From Pisaster brevispinus (Eukaryota > Echinodermata > Asteroidea > Forcipulatida > Asteriidae), in assembly GCA_023634235.1 (NCBI GenBank), contig JAMKCF010000003.1, forward strand, positions 14,106,742-14,170,741: 64,000 nt of DNA, read 5' to 3'. Positions 1 to 12,073 of this stretch are shown here, piece after piece. The translations under genes and the position numbers were made by a program. How positions within the stretch are numbered: position 1 is the stretch's first letter; the number at the start of each line of letters is the position of its first letter. Under the pieces are notes generated by a model. It did not search any database. It had not been told where the DNA came from and worked only from the letters and a program-made list of their open reading frames with translations.

Positions 1-229
1 ATGAGCCACTTAAATCTACAAAGGTCAAAGAGAAAGCGTCTTTAAATAGGTGTCCAAACAGAGTTTCAATGACAAACAGGTTATTAATGGCTAGGAAAAA
101 AGGTCACTTTTTACTGAAAATAATCCCACACAGGTAGCAAGAAAAGTATTTTTTAATCCCGAAGCTAACTGGTTAACTAATGAAGTTTGGATGAACCAGA
201 TTTAAACAACAGGGAAGTGAGGCACTTAC

Positions 230-3200
230 CTTAATGCCATCAATACTGCGTCTTTCGTAGGACTGAGTCACCGTAAATTTGGAGACGACATCACTGTGTT
301 CTGCCGCCATGTCACTTACCCACTGATTGATCTAATATTAAAAGTCAAATGGCAAAAAACCTTTAACAAATCAGTTAACAAAACAGTTACAAGAAGTCTA
401 CAAGGCTGAAAACTTGTGTAAAAAGTTAATGACTACCTTGTTATTAGTACAGTGCTTTCTGCCGCCCTCTCTATGTACATGCAAGAGATACACGTTTCAA
501 TTTGCTGTTAAGCAAAGAGGAAACACCCACTAGACTGGTCATGTCTACATCTGTCAGGATACAGACAGGCAGGCATTGGTATAGAACTTACGCATATGAC
601 GTCATTTGAGCAGGGCGCCCTGGCCTAGAGGTCAAAGTTCATTGGCAACTCCTGTGCACCGAGCATACAAATCTGCGCGTTTCCATTGTTTTATTATAGG
701 TTTACTTCTAAGATGTGGCTGGTTGTTGTTGTAATGTATAAGGTCGATTACAGACCCCATGGTTGAATGTGGTGAGATACAGTTGTGTATATCGCCTGGT
801 GTGAATGTGCGTATGGTGCATAAGGAGCGTTAAAGATCTTTGTCTTCTACGAGTGCTGCACACACATGTGCAGATGTTTGCCAACCCAGTAAATCAAGGT
901 CTTAACTCCATTGTTTGAACTTGGCTTATTTTAGTGATGCCCCCATTGGTTTTATATACAAAATCAAGGCAAGGATGTCGTCACTGTCAAAGCACCAAAA
1001 TTCCTTTTTAAAGTTCTTGGTTTCAATGGGTAGACAAGACCATGAACATGATGGTGTTTCATTTTGTGTTTAACTATAGTAAAAGTGGGTCAAAGGTACG
1101 TCACCCATGCCATCAGTAGTTACGTAATGTTTTTTTAAAGCCGGTATCTGGTGTTATTCACAAACCTTTAAGTGATAGCATCAAATATTCAGGCGTTGCA
1201 CTCACCAGCTCACAAGCCTCAAGACATGCACCGAGGTTAAAATGAAAACTACTCTGCTATAATCTGTCATGGTGCCAACTATTAAAAGCAAGACTTTATC
1301 TCTATTGAACCCATCAATTGTCATCACCTCCAAAAAAAATAGTGATACTTTATACAGAAGCTAAACTGTCATATTTATGTTCCTCAACCATTGACGTTTC
1401 TGAAGCAAACTGTTAGGGTGCGAATAAACAGAAGTCAAAATAGGGCCTCCTGAGAAACACTCAACGGGGATACTAAGGTACACCTTTAGGGGGCATGGTG
1501 GGGGGGGGGGGGAAGTGAACACATTTTTCTAGGGTCACTTCTGACCAATTTAAGTTGTAGTTTCCGCTTGCTCTTTTCTTTAAAAAAACCTGTTACACAT
1601 TGTTATGCCATTTACTATTTTACACAAGATAATCTGACGTGGAAATAATAACAAAATACATTGTTTACTACGCCACAGGAAACACTGCAGAACAAACCTC
1701 GTTGTAGGTGTTATATCGATCGTATCTGAAGTCAGCAAGGCCTTGGCTAGTTAAGGTCCTGGACCTCATGGTGCTCATCTGACCGTCAATCACAGCCTGA
1801 ACATCACTCATCAGCAGAGAGAAGTCCAGCTTCTTGGATACAAGGAAGGAGACGATTTCATTCTCTCTATCTGGCGGTACCATAATGTCCACAGGACGGC
1901 CGGGAACGTTGCTCCAAAACTCCACCTAACCAATTGTAAAGACAAAGAGAAGTATGATAATGCGTGGCTGGCGGCAGCGCTCTCTCTTAACAGTGGTCCG
2001 CTGGCCAAACGCCGGTTAAAACACACGAGGACCAGTCAAAATTCACTCCAAGTTGTCCGGCTGGCTAGTTCAGTGTTGACAAGCATCCCCATCTCGTTCC
2101 AAATAAGGACTAGTGAAAAGGTTTGTTGACTAGTGAAATGACAAGTTAATTGGTCCTGGTGGCCAGTCGCTAAAAAAGTTCAGGGCAGACCCTGGAGGGC
2201 CCTTTAGTGTTCAACAGATTAAAATGATCTCCTCAGGAAGTAAGAACTGAGGTGGTAAAGAGGTCACACTGTTTAAAATGTTTAGGCTCTACTTCATCTC
2301 AACACCGGTTCTTCTCAGGACCAACACTTCTCTAAAAAATATTTTATTCACGTGGCTGTTAAAACCTATACCATCTTAGTTTGTACTTCCTACACCAAGT
2401 AAATCTTCAATTCAAACTTTATACCTGATTTAAAAATCTTTAAATAAAACTTTTATACTTTCAAGTTGTGTATATTTCATTGGCCTTTATGGTAAACCAT
2501 TGCTTTTGGAAGGATACCAGTGTAAAACAGTCTATTGTTAAAGATGTTTAAAGCACATGGACAACAAAGACCAGTCAAAGACCAGTATCCACACTTTATG
2601 TGACTCGTTGCGTACATAAAATGACAAAACTGTGAGAGTTTAAGCTCAATCGGTCATTGAAATGTTTCCGCAAACATAAGCTGTGACAAAGTGACAATAT
2701 ATTTTTGCTCCCGTCAAACTTTCAGCCATTCATTTGCAAGATCAATCCTTATTGGTCAACCTTGTACATCCAGCCAGACAACCTTACCAGAGCCTTGCTC
2801 TCATTGGTTGTCCTAACTTCATAACTTCACAGGCTACAAGCTGTGAACTCAAACGCACCCAACACACAACAGTGTAAAGCCTTAAGGGAAAAACCTAGAC
2901 TGGAAAACCAGTCTTACCATGACTCACAAGAGCCAAGCAGAAGCAAACACAAGGGAGTTATGTGCCAAGTATAAAGCATTTTATCGTTTACTCGAGAAAA
3001 TGGAGTATCCACACTTTATGTGACTCGTTGCGTACATAAAATGACAAAACTGTGAGAGTTTAAGCTCAATCGGTCATCGGAGTCAAGAGAAAATAGTGAA
3101 AACCCTTTACATATTTTCAATGTTTTCAAACGCCTCCAAGATTAGAACTATAGTTACTCATTTCTCAAAAACTACAGCACTTCAAGCAAAAATAGTTCAA

Positions 3201-4652
3201 AGGAAGTTTTCCCAATTTTCATCTTTGTAAGTTATGTGCAAATCTGTGAACATTTATATTTTCACTCTGACCAATGTTGTTCACAGCCTTTAAAAACAAC
3301 TTAATATTTCTTTGGCACAATTATGTTTTCCACGTGAGTATTAGGCCGTGTCCGAAACGGCGACTTCGGCTACAGCTACGGCTAGATCGCGCGCGTCTGC
3401 CTATTCTTCAACACTGGCAGACGCTCTGATCTAGCTGTAGCTGTAGCCGAAGTCGCCGTTTCGGACACGGCCTTACCTTAGATTCAATGTCCTTCAGCCA
3501 TGTTGAATCCAGACTGTCCGACGGTTCAATGCGAAGAACCTTGAATCTACCGGGAGAGAGAATAACAACAAAGTCTGGCCTCACACATGGTTGATATGGT
3601 CCTCAAGTGTCAAGACAACAATAGGTTTACATAATCAGTGGATACTTAGTGTTCAATGTCGTTCAAAATTTGTCAATGTTGTATAAGAATAATTATAATA
3701 ATGCAGTTCTTGATCACACCCGAGTGTCTCAAGATGCTCATTATTTTTTCAATAAGGTATGCAGAGCCACGTTTAAAATATAAGACCCATTTGTTTACAA
3801 GGTGTAGCGTGTCGTGGCCGAGCGGTTAGAGCATCGGACTCAAGTTCTGGTGGCTGAGTCAACAGGGTGTGGGTTCCAATCCCGGTCATGACACTTGTGT
3901 CCTTGAGCAAGACACTTAACTATAATTGCTTCTCATCACCCAGGGGTAAATGGGTACCTGTGAGGGCAGAGATGGTTCTTGTGATTGATTTAGCTTAGTG
4001 CGCTACATATTTGGCAGCACAGGCAATGACAGGCTGTACACTCCCCAGGGAGCTGAGATGGTTTAAGGAATGAAATAAATGGCCCAGTGACCAGGGGAAA
4101 TAATGTTGAAGCGCCATGAGCGTCACTGAGTGACGGATTTGAGCGCTATATAAGAAGCCACTATTATTATTATTATTATTATAAAAAAAAGGTGACACAG
4201 GTCTCTACTCGACAAGCCCAGCTTTGTCGAGACACCCGCCACTAATTCATTCTTTTTTTTCTTGAATTTATCCCTGTGTATACATGTGTTATCGATTGAC
4301 TGAGAGGAAAAACAAAGTATTGAAGTATTAAAGTAAAGTATAAATAGTTCCCACTTGATGTCACACAGTGTAAAGTCGGCCATCTTTACAAGCAAATTGA
4401 TCATTCTTTGAACGCACAACTATGTGTTTTCCTGCGGCACGCGGGAGTTTTATCAAAGTCCGTGCATGACTGGTCAGTGAACCATTTGGCCATGTAGAAA
4501 AATTAGAACGCTTGACGCAGCTCAAAGCCAAAACCCAAGTTGCCCATAAAGATGGCGTTTATTGGGAAGTATCGAAGTATTTAATATTACCCGTCATATC
4601 TTGTTTCCGCAGCCACAAAAGCCGCCAAAGCCAACACCAATATTCCTCTCAT
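230..4652 (-). CDS. Secreted metallocarboxypeptidase (M14A, carboxypeptidase A/B-like), 5' part
   Basis: Coding exons on minus: 4652..4591, 3546..3477, 1925..1698 and 331..230. They join in phase to give 154 residues; the rest lies left of the window. The start was chosen because the first exon encodes a signal peptide (MRGILVLALAAFVAAE). Residues 17-110 match the activation peptide of pancreatic-type carboxypeptidases (RYDGFKVLRIEP, then VDIMVPPD and VSKKLDFSLLMSDVQ). The mature enzyme begins around FRYDRYNTYNEINQWV and continues to SYERRSIDGIK, where the family has its conserved Y-E-G-R-x-L-K stretch. The zinc ligands (HxxE and a later His) are in exons outside the window, so activity and A- versus B-type specificity cannot be judged. 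By family, it is a secreted zymogen that removes C-terminal residues after the propeptide is cleaved. Intron 1 holds a SINE. Intron 2 starts inside a MITE target duplication. Confidence 0.9.
2586..3079. repeat. 74-bp direct repeat in carboxypeptidase intron 2
   Basis: The stretch at 2586-2659 recurs almost letter for letter at 3006-3079. Both read GTATCCACACTTTATGTGAC onward and end CAATCGGTCAT. Downstream of the second copy the sequence resembles 24345-24665, inside the GABA-B receptor gene. These are therefore pieces of an interspersed family, with one recent local duplication. Confidence 0.8.
3344..3472. mobile_element. 129-bp palindromic MITE, copy 1 (3-bp target duplication TTA)
   Basis: A near-perfect hairpin whose arms begin GGCCGTGTCCGAAACGGCGA and end with the reverse complement, flanked by TTA at 3341-3343 and 3473-3475. 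A second 129-bp copy lies at 5628-5756 flanked by TCA. The 3-bp TNA-type duplication and lack of coding capacity fit a Harbinger-like non-autonomous element; that superfamily assignment is inference. It abuts the splice donor of carboxypeptidase exon 2. Confidence 0.85.
3807..4182 (+). mobile_element. tRNA-Leu-derived SINE with ATT-repeat tail
   Basis: The head (3811-3892) resembles a tRNA-Leu gene, with A box TGGCCGAGCGGTTAGAG and B box GGTTCCAATCC. It is followed by a body of about 250 bp and the tail GAGCGCTATATAAGAAGCC plus (ATT)n. This is the usual layout of a Pol III SINE. A second, interrupted copy is at 25104-25545. It sits in carboxypeptidase intron 1, opposite to the gene. Confidence 0.85.
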
Positions 4653-5591
4653 CTCAGCCTTAGAGTTTCCGACACCCCTACCAAGTACTGAAGCTCCTGG
4701 TGCGTGTTAGGTCATCAAATCCCAAACTGAGAGTGTCCACAGAGGACAATGTTGGGGTATTACTTATACTGGTTAACCCTCTATCATTGCTGATTCTCTG
4801 TTTTGAGAAATGCCTGGGAGTGTAACAGGTGCGCAACCCTTATCTTCATTGTACACGTAAATACATCAGCGGGGCATATGGTAAATCTCACAAAGAAGAC
4901 TTCCACTAAAATGATGACCAAAATGAAACCCGAAATGATGACCAAAATGAAACCCGACCAAAATAATTTCTCCAGAATACATATTTATTTTTGTAAGCGT
5001 GTTTATAATACGGTGATTGTATATGAACATGAAATATAAACATTATTCAGGTGATTAAACAGAAATAAACTAAACTTGTCTGACCGTGAGTGAAGAAATT
5101 AGGGATGCAGTTTTATTGTTGTGGCCTTTATCTTGATATGATATCCTGGGTTGATGATTCCTACACTTGACTATCTTTCATGGCTTCTGTGATAAACTCA
5201 CTACGGGTTTAACCTGCAGTTGTTGTTTTTTTAAACCACACTACAAATAATAAATACTTGCAATCCAGGATTAGTCAAATATAAACAGAATTTGGTAATT
5301 GACTCGGCATTTATAACAACTTCAACTTAATTTAAAAGTAGAGTCATAGATTGGTTTCTGTCAGCGTAATACTGATTTATAGGCAAAATTATTAAGAAAG
5401 GTACAATGACAGTAACATGAGAAAGTTTCAGCTGAATACAGTGTCTACTTGCTGAGAAAACAGCAACAAACTGTCACAGCATTTCCACAAGAATATTCAG
5501 TCCGTCCATGTTTAGCGAGGTGACAGCGGGTACCAACCGCATCACCGACCGCAGCATTGGCGACAGACACCAACCATGACAACCCTCCGAA

Positions 5592-5763
5592 AATCTGAGA
5601 AACGATTCATGCATGAATCGTTTCTCAGGCCGTGTCCGAAACGGCGACTTCGGCTACAGCTACGTCTAGATCGCGCGCATCTGCCTATTCTTCAACACTG
5701 GCAGATGCGCTGATCTAGCTGTAGCTGTAGCCGAAGTCGCCGTTTCGGACACGGCCTCAGATT
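5592..5763. repeat. 40-bp perfect palindrome interrupted by a MITE
   Basis: Positions 5592-5627 read AATCTGAGAAACGATTCATG followed by its reverse complement. The last four bases of the right arm are displaced to 5760-5763, beyond the MITE. Removing the MITE and one TCA copy restores a 40-bp perfect palindrome. It is probably the loop hairpin of an older interspersed repeat. Confidence 0.8.
5628..5756. mobile_element. 129-bp palindromic MITE, copy 2 (target duplication TCA)
   Basis: Same ends, length and hairpin form as the copy at 3344-3472. It is flanked by TCA at 5625-5627 and 5757-5759. The few differences from copy 1 suggest recent movement of both. Confidence 0.85.
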
Positions 5764-6319
5764 CAAATGTTTTGGGGTGAAAAATTCTCCAAGCTGTATT
5801 ACTTCGAAGGAAATCCTTTCTAAAAGTAGTTTATACTATCAACAGCTGCAGTGCTTCCCACCAAGAAAGTTTTTAAGGTCATTAATTTTTGTGAGTATTT
5901 ACCAATCTAGGACTCTACCTTTAAACAATTTGTTATGAATAATACTTTCTGCTTGAATAGTGCGATCGTACAAAGATAAATCAGATAAGACAAGACCTTC
6001 CCACAGCACCGCAAAGGGAAAGTAGAGGTTAGACATGTTAGAACAAGATCGATAACAATTGGGTTTTTAAAAGTGCACTTTGCAAATGTGTGGTTGCTTT
6101 AAATTGAAAAAAATAAATTTTGAAGTCTTCCTCTTTCGAGAAAATAACAACTTCTTGTAACAAAGTCTGTCATATTTTGACCTCATGTGTCATGTTATAC
6201 AAAATTACTTATTAAATACTCATAGATAAAGTTGTAGATATTTTCTTGAAACACGATTCTTGTGTTGGAAAGAGCAGGACAAGTTTTTTTTTCTCAAGCC
6301 TTCTGCTCTTGGTAAAAGT

Positions 6320-6840
6320 TTGGCATAGTTTACGTATTATTGGATGGTATTGAATGGTCAGACAGTAGGAGGGTTGACTGTGTACTGTGCAAATGCATTC
6401 ATTACATGACATCAAATTGCAGGTTGGCATAAAATATCTATCATTCACAGCCCAGTGGACGATATTGAATGGTCGGACAGTAAGAGGGCTAACTATTTAC
6501 TGTCTAGATGCATTAAGTACAAGATATCATATTGCAGGTTGGCATAGTTTATCCATCATTCAAAGCCACAATGGATGATATTAAATGGTCAGATAGTAAG
6601 AGGGTTAACTGTTTACTATCTAGATGCGTTCAATATATCATATTGCAGGTTGGCATAGTTTATCCATCAGTCAAAGCCACAATGGATGATATTAAATGGT
6701 CTGATAGTAAGAGGGTTAACTGTTTACTATCAAGATGCGTTCAGTATATCATATTGCAGGTTGGCATAGTTTATCTACCATTCACAGCCACAGTGGTCAA
6801 TATTGAATGGACAGACAGTAGGAAGATAACTGGAGAAATG
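6320..6840 (+). repeat. Tandem repeat, about 5 units of 104-115 bp
   Basis: Units begin TTGGCATAGTTTATC near 6320, 6424, 6539, 6650 and 6761. They share the words GGATGATATTAAATGGTC and ATATCATATTGCAGG. The two central units are nearly identical and the outer ones diverged. The repeat stays open in one plus frame, but the predicted peptide matches nothing I know and is probably not coding. Confidence 0.85.
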
Positions 6841-6975
6841 AAAATCCTTGCAAGTCCAGCGACCAAAGTTCCTATCCTATGAAACTACTATCCTCAAACA
6901 ATTGATGAGTACTTATCTGGGCAGGCAAACACGAGCAACTCGACATGGTTGACCCTTTTCATCGTCATTCCACTC

Positions 6976-7213
6976 TCATATTCACCAAGCCGGATGATTT
7001 GAAACAGTGTTCCAAGCATTCATGTTTGCTCTGAAGGTTTGACTCAAGCTGGTCTACCCTGATGTGTTTGAGGGCAGCCTCTGGACCAGTGACCAATCTA
7101 AAGCCCAGTTGAGCTCCATCAGTCGGGCAGATGCGGAGACCATTTCCTTGGTAAGCTGCTCACGAGTGCATTCAGCCAAACTCCTCATGAATCCAGAGGG
7201 TTGATTCAGGGCT
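6976..7213 (+). pseudogene. Unidentified coding-like fragment, possibly a broken exon
   Basis: In one plus frame the sequence reads FETVFQAFMFALKV, a TGA stop, then LKLVYPDVFEGSLWTS through SRADAETISL to a stop near 7213. The residue mix looks protein-like and the reading continues in the same frame past the stop. A possible donor (TTG|GTAAGC) falls after ETISL. I do not recognise the family. It may be a decayed gene, an exon beginning after the stop, or chance. Confidence 0.25.
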
Positions 7214-8215
7214 CAGGCAGCTAAATGCAAGAAAGAAAAAAATTATTCTATACAATTTTAAATAATTTGAAACATTGACTTGAGCTGGACCTGCTGACCT
7301 GCGACCTCCGGATTAACATGTGAGGTAACAAGCCCTATGTTGGCGGTCTCGATAGTGTTTGCCAGAGGGGTGTCTGGGTGTCTTTTGGACAGCCTGTTTA
7401 AAATGTGGACACCCTATTTTATCAGTCATTTACATGTAAACGTATAGTAAGTGAACAATTTGGACATCCAGTTTTTAAATTTCGGGCATACGTGGACATC
7501 TTTTTACCAAATCCTGCCTAAAACCATGGCGGTCTACCTAATTTGTCAATATCTTTTATTCAGGGGTGCCAGTCTGAAGCCATACAACCTGTAACTGCCG
7601 TAAAGCCAAGATTCAACCTGGGAAGTGGCAGCAGAGGGATCACCTTAAGAGAATGCAACTTTTTATTTCAAATATCAAGTAATAAACCACAAAGGAAACT
7701 GACTTTTAAATAATTCGGGGTTGAATGATAAAGATTTAAGAAATAAATATTTAATAAGTGAATGCCTATTATTTTTGTTTTTTTTAACCTACACTAGGAC
7801 CTGAGAAAGCACTGTGAACATACAGTGCTCATCAATCATACATGTACACTTTTTTTTTAAATATAAAAATTATCATAGTATTCTTTATCCCAAATGCAAT
7901 TATTACATCTAGTAACTAAAGGCCTGTAGTGCGCTGTCCACAGTGCTCACCGTGGGCAGTCACTCATGCTTTATTGAAGATAAGAAAAATTTTCGGCAAC
8001 AATGACTATCATAATCAAGATCTTTGCACAAATGTTTACTCATTTGATAATCAAAAAGAAATTGTTCACCCTACTCCCCCACCCCCAACAAAAGAGATAA
8101 GATTGGTATGCCTGGCCCATTGATAAGCAATTTGTATTTGGGTCAACAGTCGCAAATCTTCGGCAGTCTGACAATTTCCTAAAGAGGATCTTGGAGGATT
8201 TGAGAGGGTTATGTT

Positions 8216-8555
8216 TTAAAGGCAGGGTGTGCTTTTGATAATTACTCCACAAGTCAATGATAATAAATATTTAAAAATGACATAATGTAGTTTTAGAGGT
8301 AATATTTTTCCCACACATTTGAATCTGAGAAAGGCTTCAGGCATGCTGCCTTCCTCAGGCATCTGAAAGCACACAATTCTATGGAACAAGGGTAGTTTTT
8401 TCTTTCATTATTTTCCTTGCAACTTCGATGACCATTTGACCCACAATTTTCACAGGTTTGTTATTGTATGGACATGTTGGGAATCCCAACTTGGGATACA
8501 CCAAGTGAGGATACTGGTCTTTGACAATGACCAAAATAGTACACCCTGCCTTTAA
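8216..8555. mobile_element. 340-bp TIR repeat element
   Basis: The ends are inverted copies of TTAAAGGCAGGGTGT (8216-8230 and 8541-8555). Inside is a short hairpin (CTGAGAAAGGC... with CCTCAGGCAT). The layout, with terminal repeats, a central hairpin and no ORF, fits a non-autonomous DNA transposon. From memory, a repeat of this general form is abundant in sea stars. Confidence 0.7.
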
Positions 8556-9891
8556 TTAAGGCCTCATTTGCTCGTTCACCATTCAGTCATCATTCTGCAG
8601 AAAGATGAGAATAATCTTTCTGACCGACACAAAGTCCACCGCCTTAATTATGGTGGTCACTTACACCCTAACCTTTGGACTCTGATTAAAGTGGTATGCT
8701 TAACCCCCATGCTAATAATCATCAGTTTTAAAACAAATGGACCTTGATTAAACAGAAACATCTGTTCAGTTTTGAGTGGGGTTTGGGGTGATTAGGGTCA
8801 ACCACTTCACATCGGTATTAAAAAGCGTTACCCTGCCTTTTTTGGAACTTTTCAGAACTTCTGAGGTAATTTTTTGTTGTTGAAAATATCATACATTGTC
8901 ACAACAAAACCTTGACTCAATAAAGTAACGACAACAAACGTTCTCATATGGGATTTATCGTTCTCTTTCAATAAATTATGGAATGTCATACCATAAATAG
9001 GACTGTACCATGGTTGTAAGCAACGGCCTATATTCGACCAGGTATGCTGGTATCTCGGACTTGCCTCCCGTATGCCAAATACAATGAAAACAACGGTGGC
9101 AGCCTATCAATCTCTCATAATCCTCGTTTGTACAGCAAAAGGACAAAGGTCTGGAATCAGAAATTACACAATAACCCCAAGAGAAAGGGAGATTTGGAGC
9201 ATGATTTCCAGCACCCTTTTCCCCTTTTTGTACAGGGGGAAAGGAGCGTGGCACAGTAGGCGCATGCCTGTGCATGATACACAATGGATTGTCCCAGGGC
9301 GTATATACTCGCCAGCCGATCAACTGACAACAAACAAAAAGTTGTTCTCGGCGTCTATAAAGTCGACAGTATTTCTACCCAGAAATGTTTTGCGTGTTTA
9401 CAGGCCAACCAAAGTGGTTAATAACCTTTCACCAATACTTTACAATATCTTCTTCAAGGGAACGTACATCATTGGGTTTTTGGAAGAGTAAATTATCCAA
9501 GAGTAAATTTTCAATTGAAACACCATTAACAAATTGCCAACAAATCACCCAATTCAGAGGTATATAAACACTGTTAAAAAAAAAATATTTCAAAAGACTT
9601 TTTGTGTTTTGTCAAGAATTTCTGTTTATATTTTGGCTTATTTGTAATGCAACAATTGATATAAATGATGCTATTTTGGGAACTCTAAAAAAAAAAAGAG
9701 GCCATATTCTTGTTTTTGACAGTATTGTTACTAGTACTGTATGAGCTTCATAATAAGTGAGCTTAAGCTTGAAATTTATCAATTTTTGGGGAGGTGAAAA
9801 TTACTAAACCTGAACATTTCTCGAGCACCCCAGTGAACTACAAATTAAGATTTTCTTCCAAATTACCGTCTTTTCCACTTTATGCTAACTG

Positions 9892-12073
9892 CTATGTTGT
9901 TCCGTCCTTTCTTGACTTTTCCTCACTGTCCGGGGCAACAATTGCAAGGCACTGATCGGCAAACTCAACAAATATGGGTTCCTGCATCAGGCCCTCTATC
10001 ATCGAAGCCTTGTCCTTTGCCTTGTCAACCTCAAGAAGTAACTGCCGCAGATGCTTGTTGCCTAACATTGCTTTCAGATCACCAGAGTCGGCTGAACGTG
10101 TGAACATTGAGAAAAGCGACAAAGATGGTGAAACAGGTGTAGGGGTATTCTACTCTGGAGACCTGGGCCCAATTTCATAGAGATGCTTAAGCAGAAAATA
10201 TTGCTTAACAATCGTCTGCTAAGCAGAAATGAGCAGCATACCAGTCATAAGTTGTACATGTGACATGGTAGTTTGGCTGGTAACCTTATTCTGGTAAGCA
10301 TAATTTTGTTGTGCTTAAGCAGCTCTATGAAATTGGGCCCAGTGCCTAGACAAAAACCTGATAGCGATAAGGGTTTTCTCTGGGCACCTTGCTAAATGTA
10401 ACTAAAAGCAACACGGTTGAAATGAAAACCCTACTAAATGCAGCAAAATGAACAACAAGTGACTTTGTTGCATTGTGAAACGAGTACCAGGGTTTGCCCG
10501 TAACTTATTTCAGTGACTAGCCAGCAGAACCAGTTGGCTTGTCATTTAACTAGTCCAAAAGCTTTTTCACTAGTTTGTATATGTAGGAAATAGGGATGCT
10601 TTCCAAGACTGAACTAGCCAGCTGGACGATTTGAAGAGATTTATGGCATTTGGCCAGCGAACCACCGTTAAGGGAGAACGCCGAGTGAAGTGGTTTGTAT
10701 AGCTACAGGGGGCTTGCCCTGCTAAATGCAACAATAAGCAAGAAGTCTGGTGACCTAGCTTTACATGGATTGGAAGCCCTGTTCTCTGCCAAGTCAAGAT
10801 TCCAACCCCCCAGAAAATTAACTTCACCCTGCTAAATACAAGAAAATAATCCAACATCTAAGTTATATCACTTGGCTGCTAAATGCAACAAAATGCATCA
10901 AGGTGTTGGTCTGGATTGGAATAGAATTCCAAGTGCAACAAATTACAACAACTTCTACCAACTGGTGCATTTTGTTGCACGACAAGTACAGCGTTGGTTT
11001 TTGGAAGAGTGAATTTCTTCCCATTCTTTCAGTGACATCAACAACAGAGGGTTTATGTTTTAGTATAAAATCTTCAAATGCTAGGACATTTGCTTGACTG
11101 TGAAATTATTTCAGACAGAAATATTTTTCCTGAAAGATTGCTTCTGATAAAAACTACATAGAGAGTGTCTCCAGGTCAAGGAGACAACTTGGTCAACTTG
11201 TCTTTGTTGACAGTGTTCTGGGGCCAATTTCATAGCTTGACAGTAAACAAATTTTCGTGTAACTGTAGCAGACAAATTTGCTTAAACGTAAGCGTATTTC
11301 ACAGGTTAGCAAGAAAATTAGGTGGCCAGCTTGTGCATTCACCATAAATGTGCATTGGTAGGAACACCTCATTGATTTTAATATAGTAAGCATGAGGTTA
11401 GCATGCCTTTTCGTGTGCTTACGGTTAGCAGCGCTATGAAATGGAGACTCAAATGGAGCACAAATCGGCCGTTAAGCAGCTCTATGAAATTGGGCCCTGA
11501 ACATTTATGACCAACTACTCCAAACCACACCTACAACGCCCTCTATGGTGACCAAGAAAGGGTATAAAAAGCAGTTGGACATGGTTGCCAGTCTGACGAA
11601 GCTCCTAGCTTAGGAGTGAAACGTAACTAAAATAATATGTAAGTAACGTCTACATTTATTGGGATTTGGGTAAAACAAACCTCATAATCCATGATTTATC
11701 AACAAAGATGAATTTATTTCAGGTTTTAAATCTTGTTCTTGTGGGAAAAGATCTTTCCACAGGTAAAAATCCGGGAATGTCAGACTAGTTTAAAAACAAG
11801 CAAAAATTTTGGTATTTTAGTAATATCTTTTATTGTAGTATACATTCTTGTATTGTTAGCGCATTGATAATTTTGAGATTGTATTTTAATCCAACCAAAC
11901 TTTGTTTTGTCCTGTGGTTGCAAAACAATTTTTAAATAATAATAATTAATACAATGTATTTTAGCTTCAGAGTGAACTTTTTTCTCACCAAGTTTGTCCA
12001 ATGTCGCGGAAGGAATTCTGTCCTCCATGTTCTCAGTATCCCCAATCAACTGAGAGTTCATTTTGACGATGTT
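9892..12073 (-). CDS. ZNHIT3: ZNHIT3 (zinc finger HIT domain protein 3), last two coding exons
   Basis: Exons 12073..11989 and 10091..9892 join in phase 1 (KL|A) to give about 94 C-terminal residues. The second ends at the stop at 9894..9892. The peptide LDKLADSGDLKAMLGNKHLR, then QLLLEVD, then MQEPIFVEFADQCLAIV, matches the C-terminus of vertebrate ZNHIT3, whose equivalent ends in HLRQLMVNLDQ and MQEPLFVEFADCC. The upstream exon is an acidic linker (GDTENMEDRIPSATLDK) that also aligns. In vertebrates ZNHIT3 works with NUFIP1 in box C/D snoRNP assembly. The N-terminal HIT zinc-finger exons should lie between 12.1 and 22 kb on minus, but I could not find them. The 1.9-kb intron between the two exons contains two MITEs. 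Confidence 0.85.
10165..10340. mobile_element. MITE with GGGCCCAATTTCATAGAG ends
   Basis: The inverted ends read GGGCCCAATTTCATAGAG and CTCTATGAAATTGGGCCC, each followed internally by GCTTAAGCA-type words. The element is about 176 bp with no coding capacity. Related elements are listed at 11219, 23822, 25190, 26147, 47638 and 51026, making this one of the commonest families in the window. Confidence 0.8.
11219..11497. mobile_element. Longer member of the GGGCC(C)AATTTCATAG MITE family
   Basis: Begins GGGGCCAATTTCATAG and ends CTCTATGAAATTGGGCCC. The interior shares AAGCGTAAGCGTATTTCACAG with 47638-47929. It lies in the ZNHIT3 intron. Confidence 0.7.

Larger units (their letters stand above)
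4653..9891. other. Intergenic: carboxypeptidase 5' end to ZNHIT3 3' end
   Basis: No convincing gene. It holds a 27-bp direct duplication (4907-4960), the second palindromic MITE, the 104-115-bp tandem repeat, a coding-like fragment near 6.98-7.21 kb and a TIR element at 8216-8555. Overlapping open frames at 8976-9491 on both strands match nothing I recognise and share a repeat word (TTTTTGGAAGAGT) with about 10998. The carboxypeptidase promoter should lie just above 4652, but I see no clear core element. Confidence 0.6.

Noticed and set aside
3811..3892. Functional tRNA-Leu gene
   Set aside because: The A and B boxes are good, but the arms pair poorly, and it is followed by a SINE body and ATT tail. 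A second degraded copy occurs at 25111.
6320..6840. Tandem repeat encoding a repetitive protein
   Set aside because: It is open in one frame, but unit lengths (104-115 bp) break frame between some units and the peptide resembles nothing known.
8976..9491. Overlapping long open frames on both strands as a gene
   Set aside because: No recognisable domain, no splice context, and part of the sequence recurs as a dispersed repeat near 10998.
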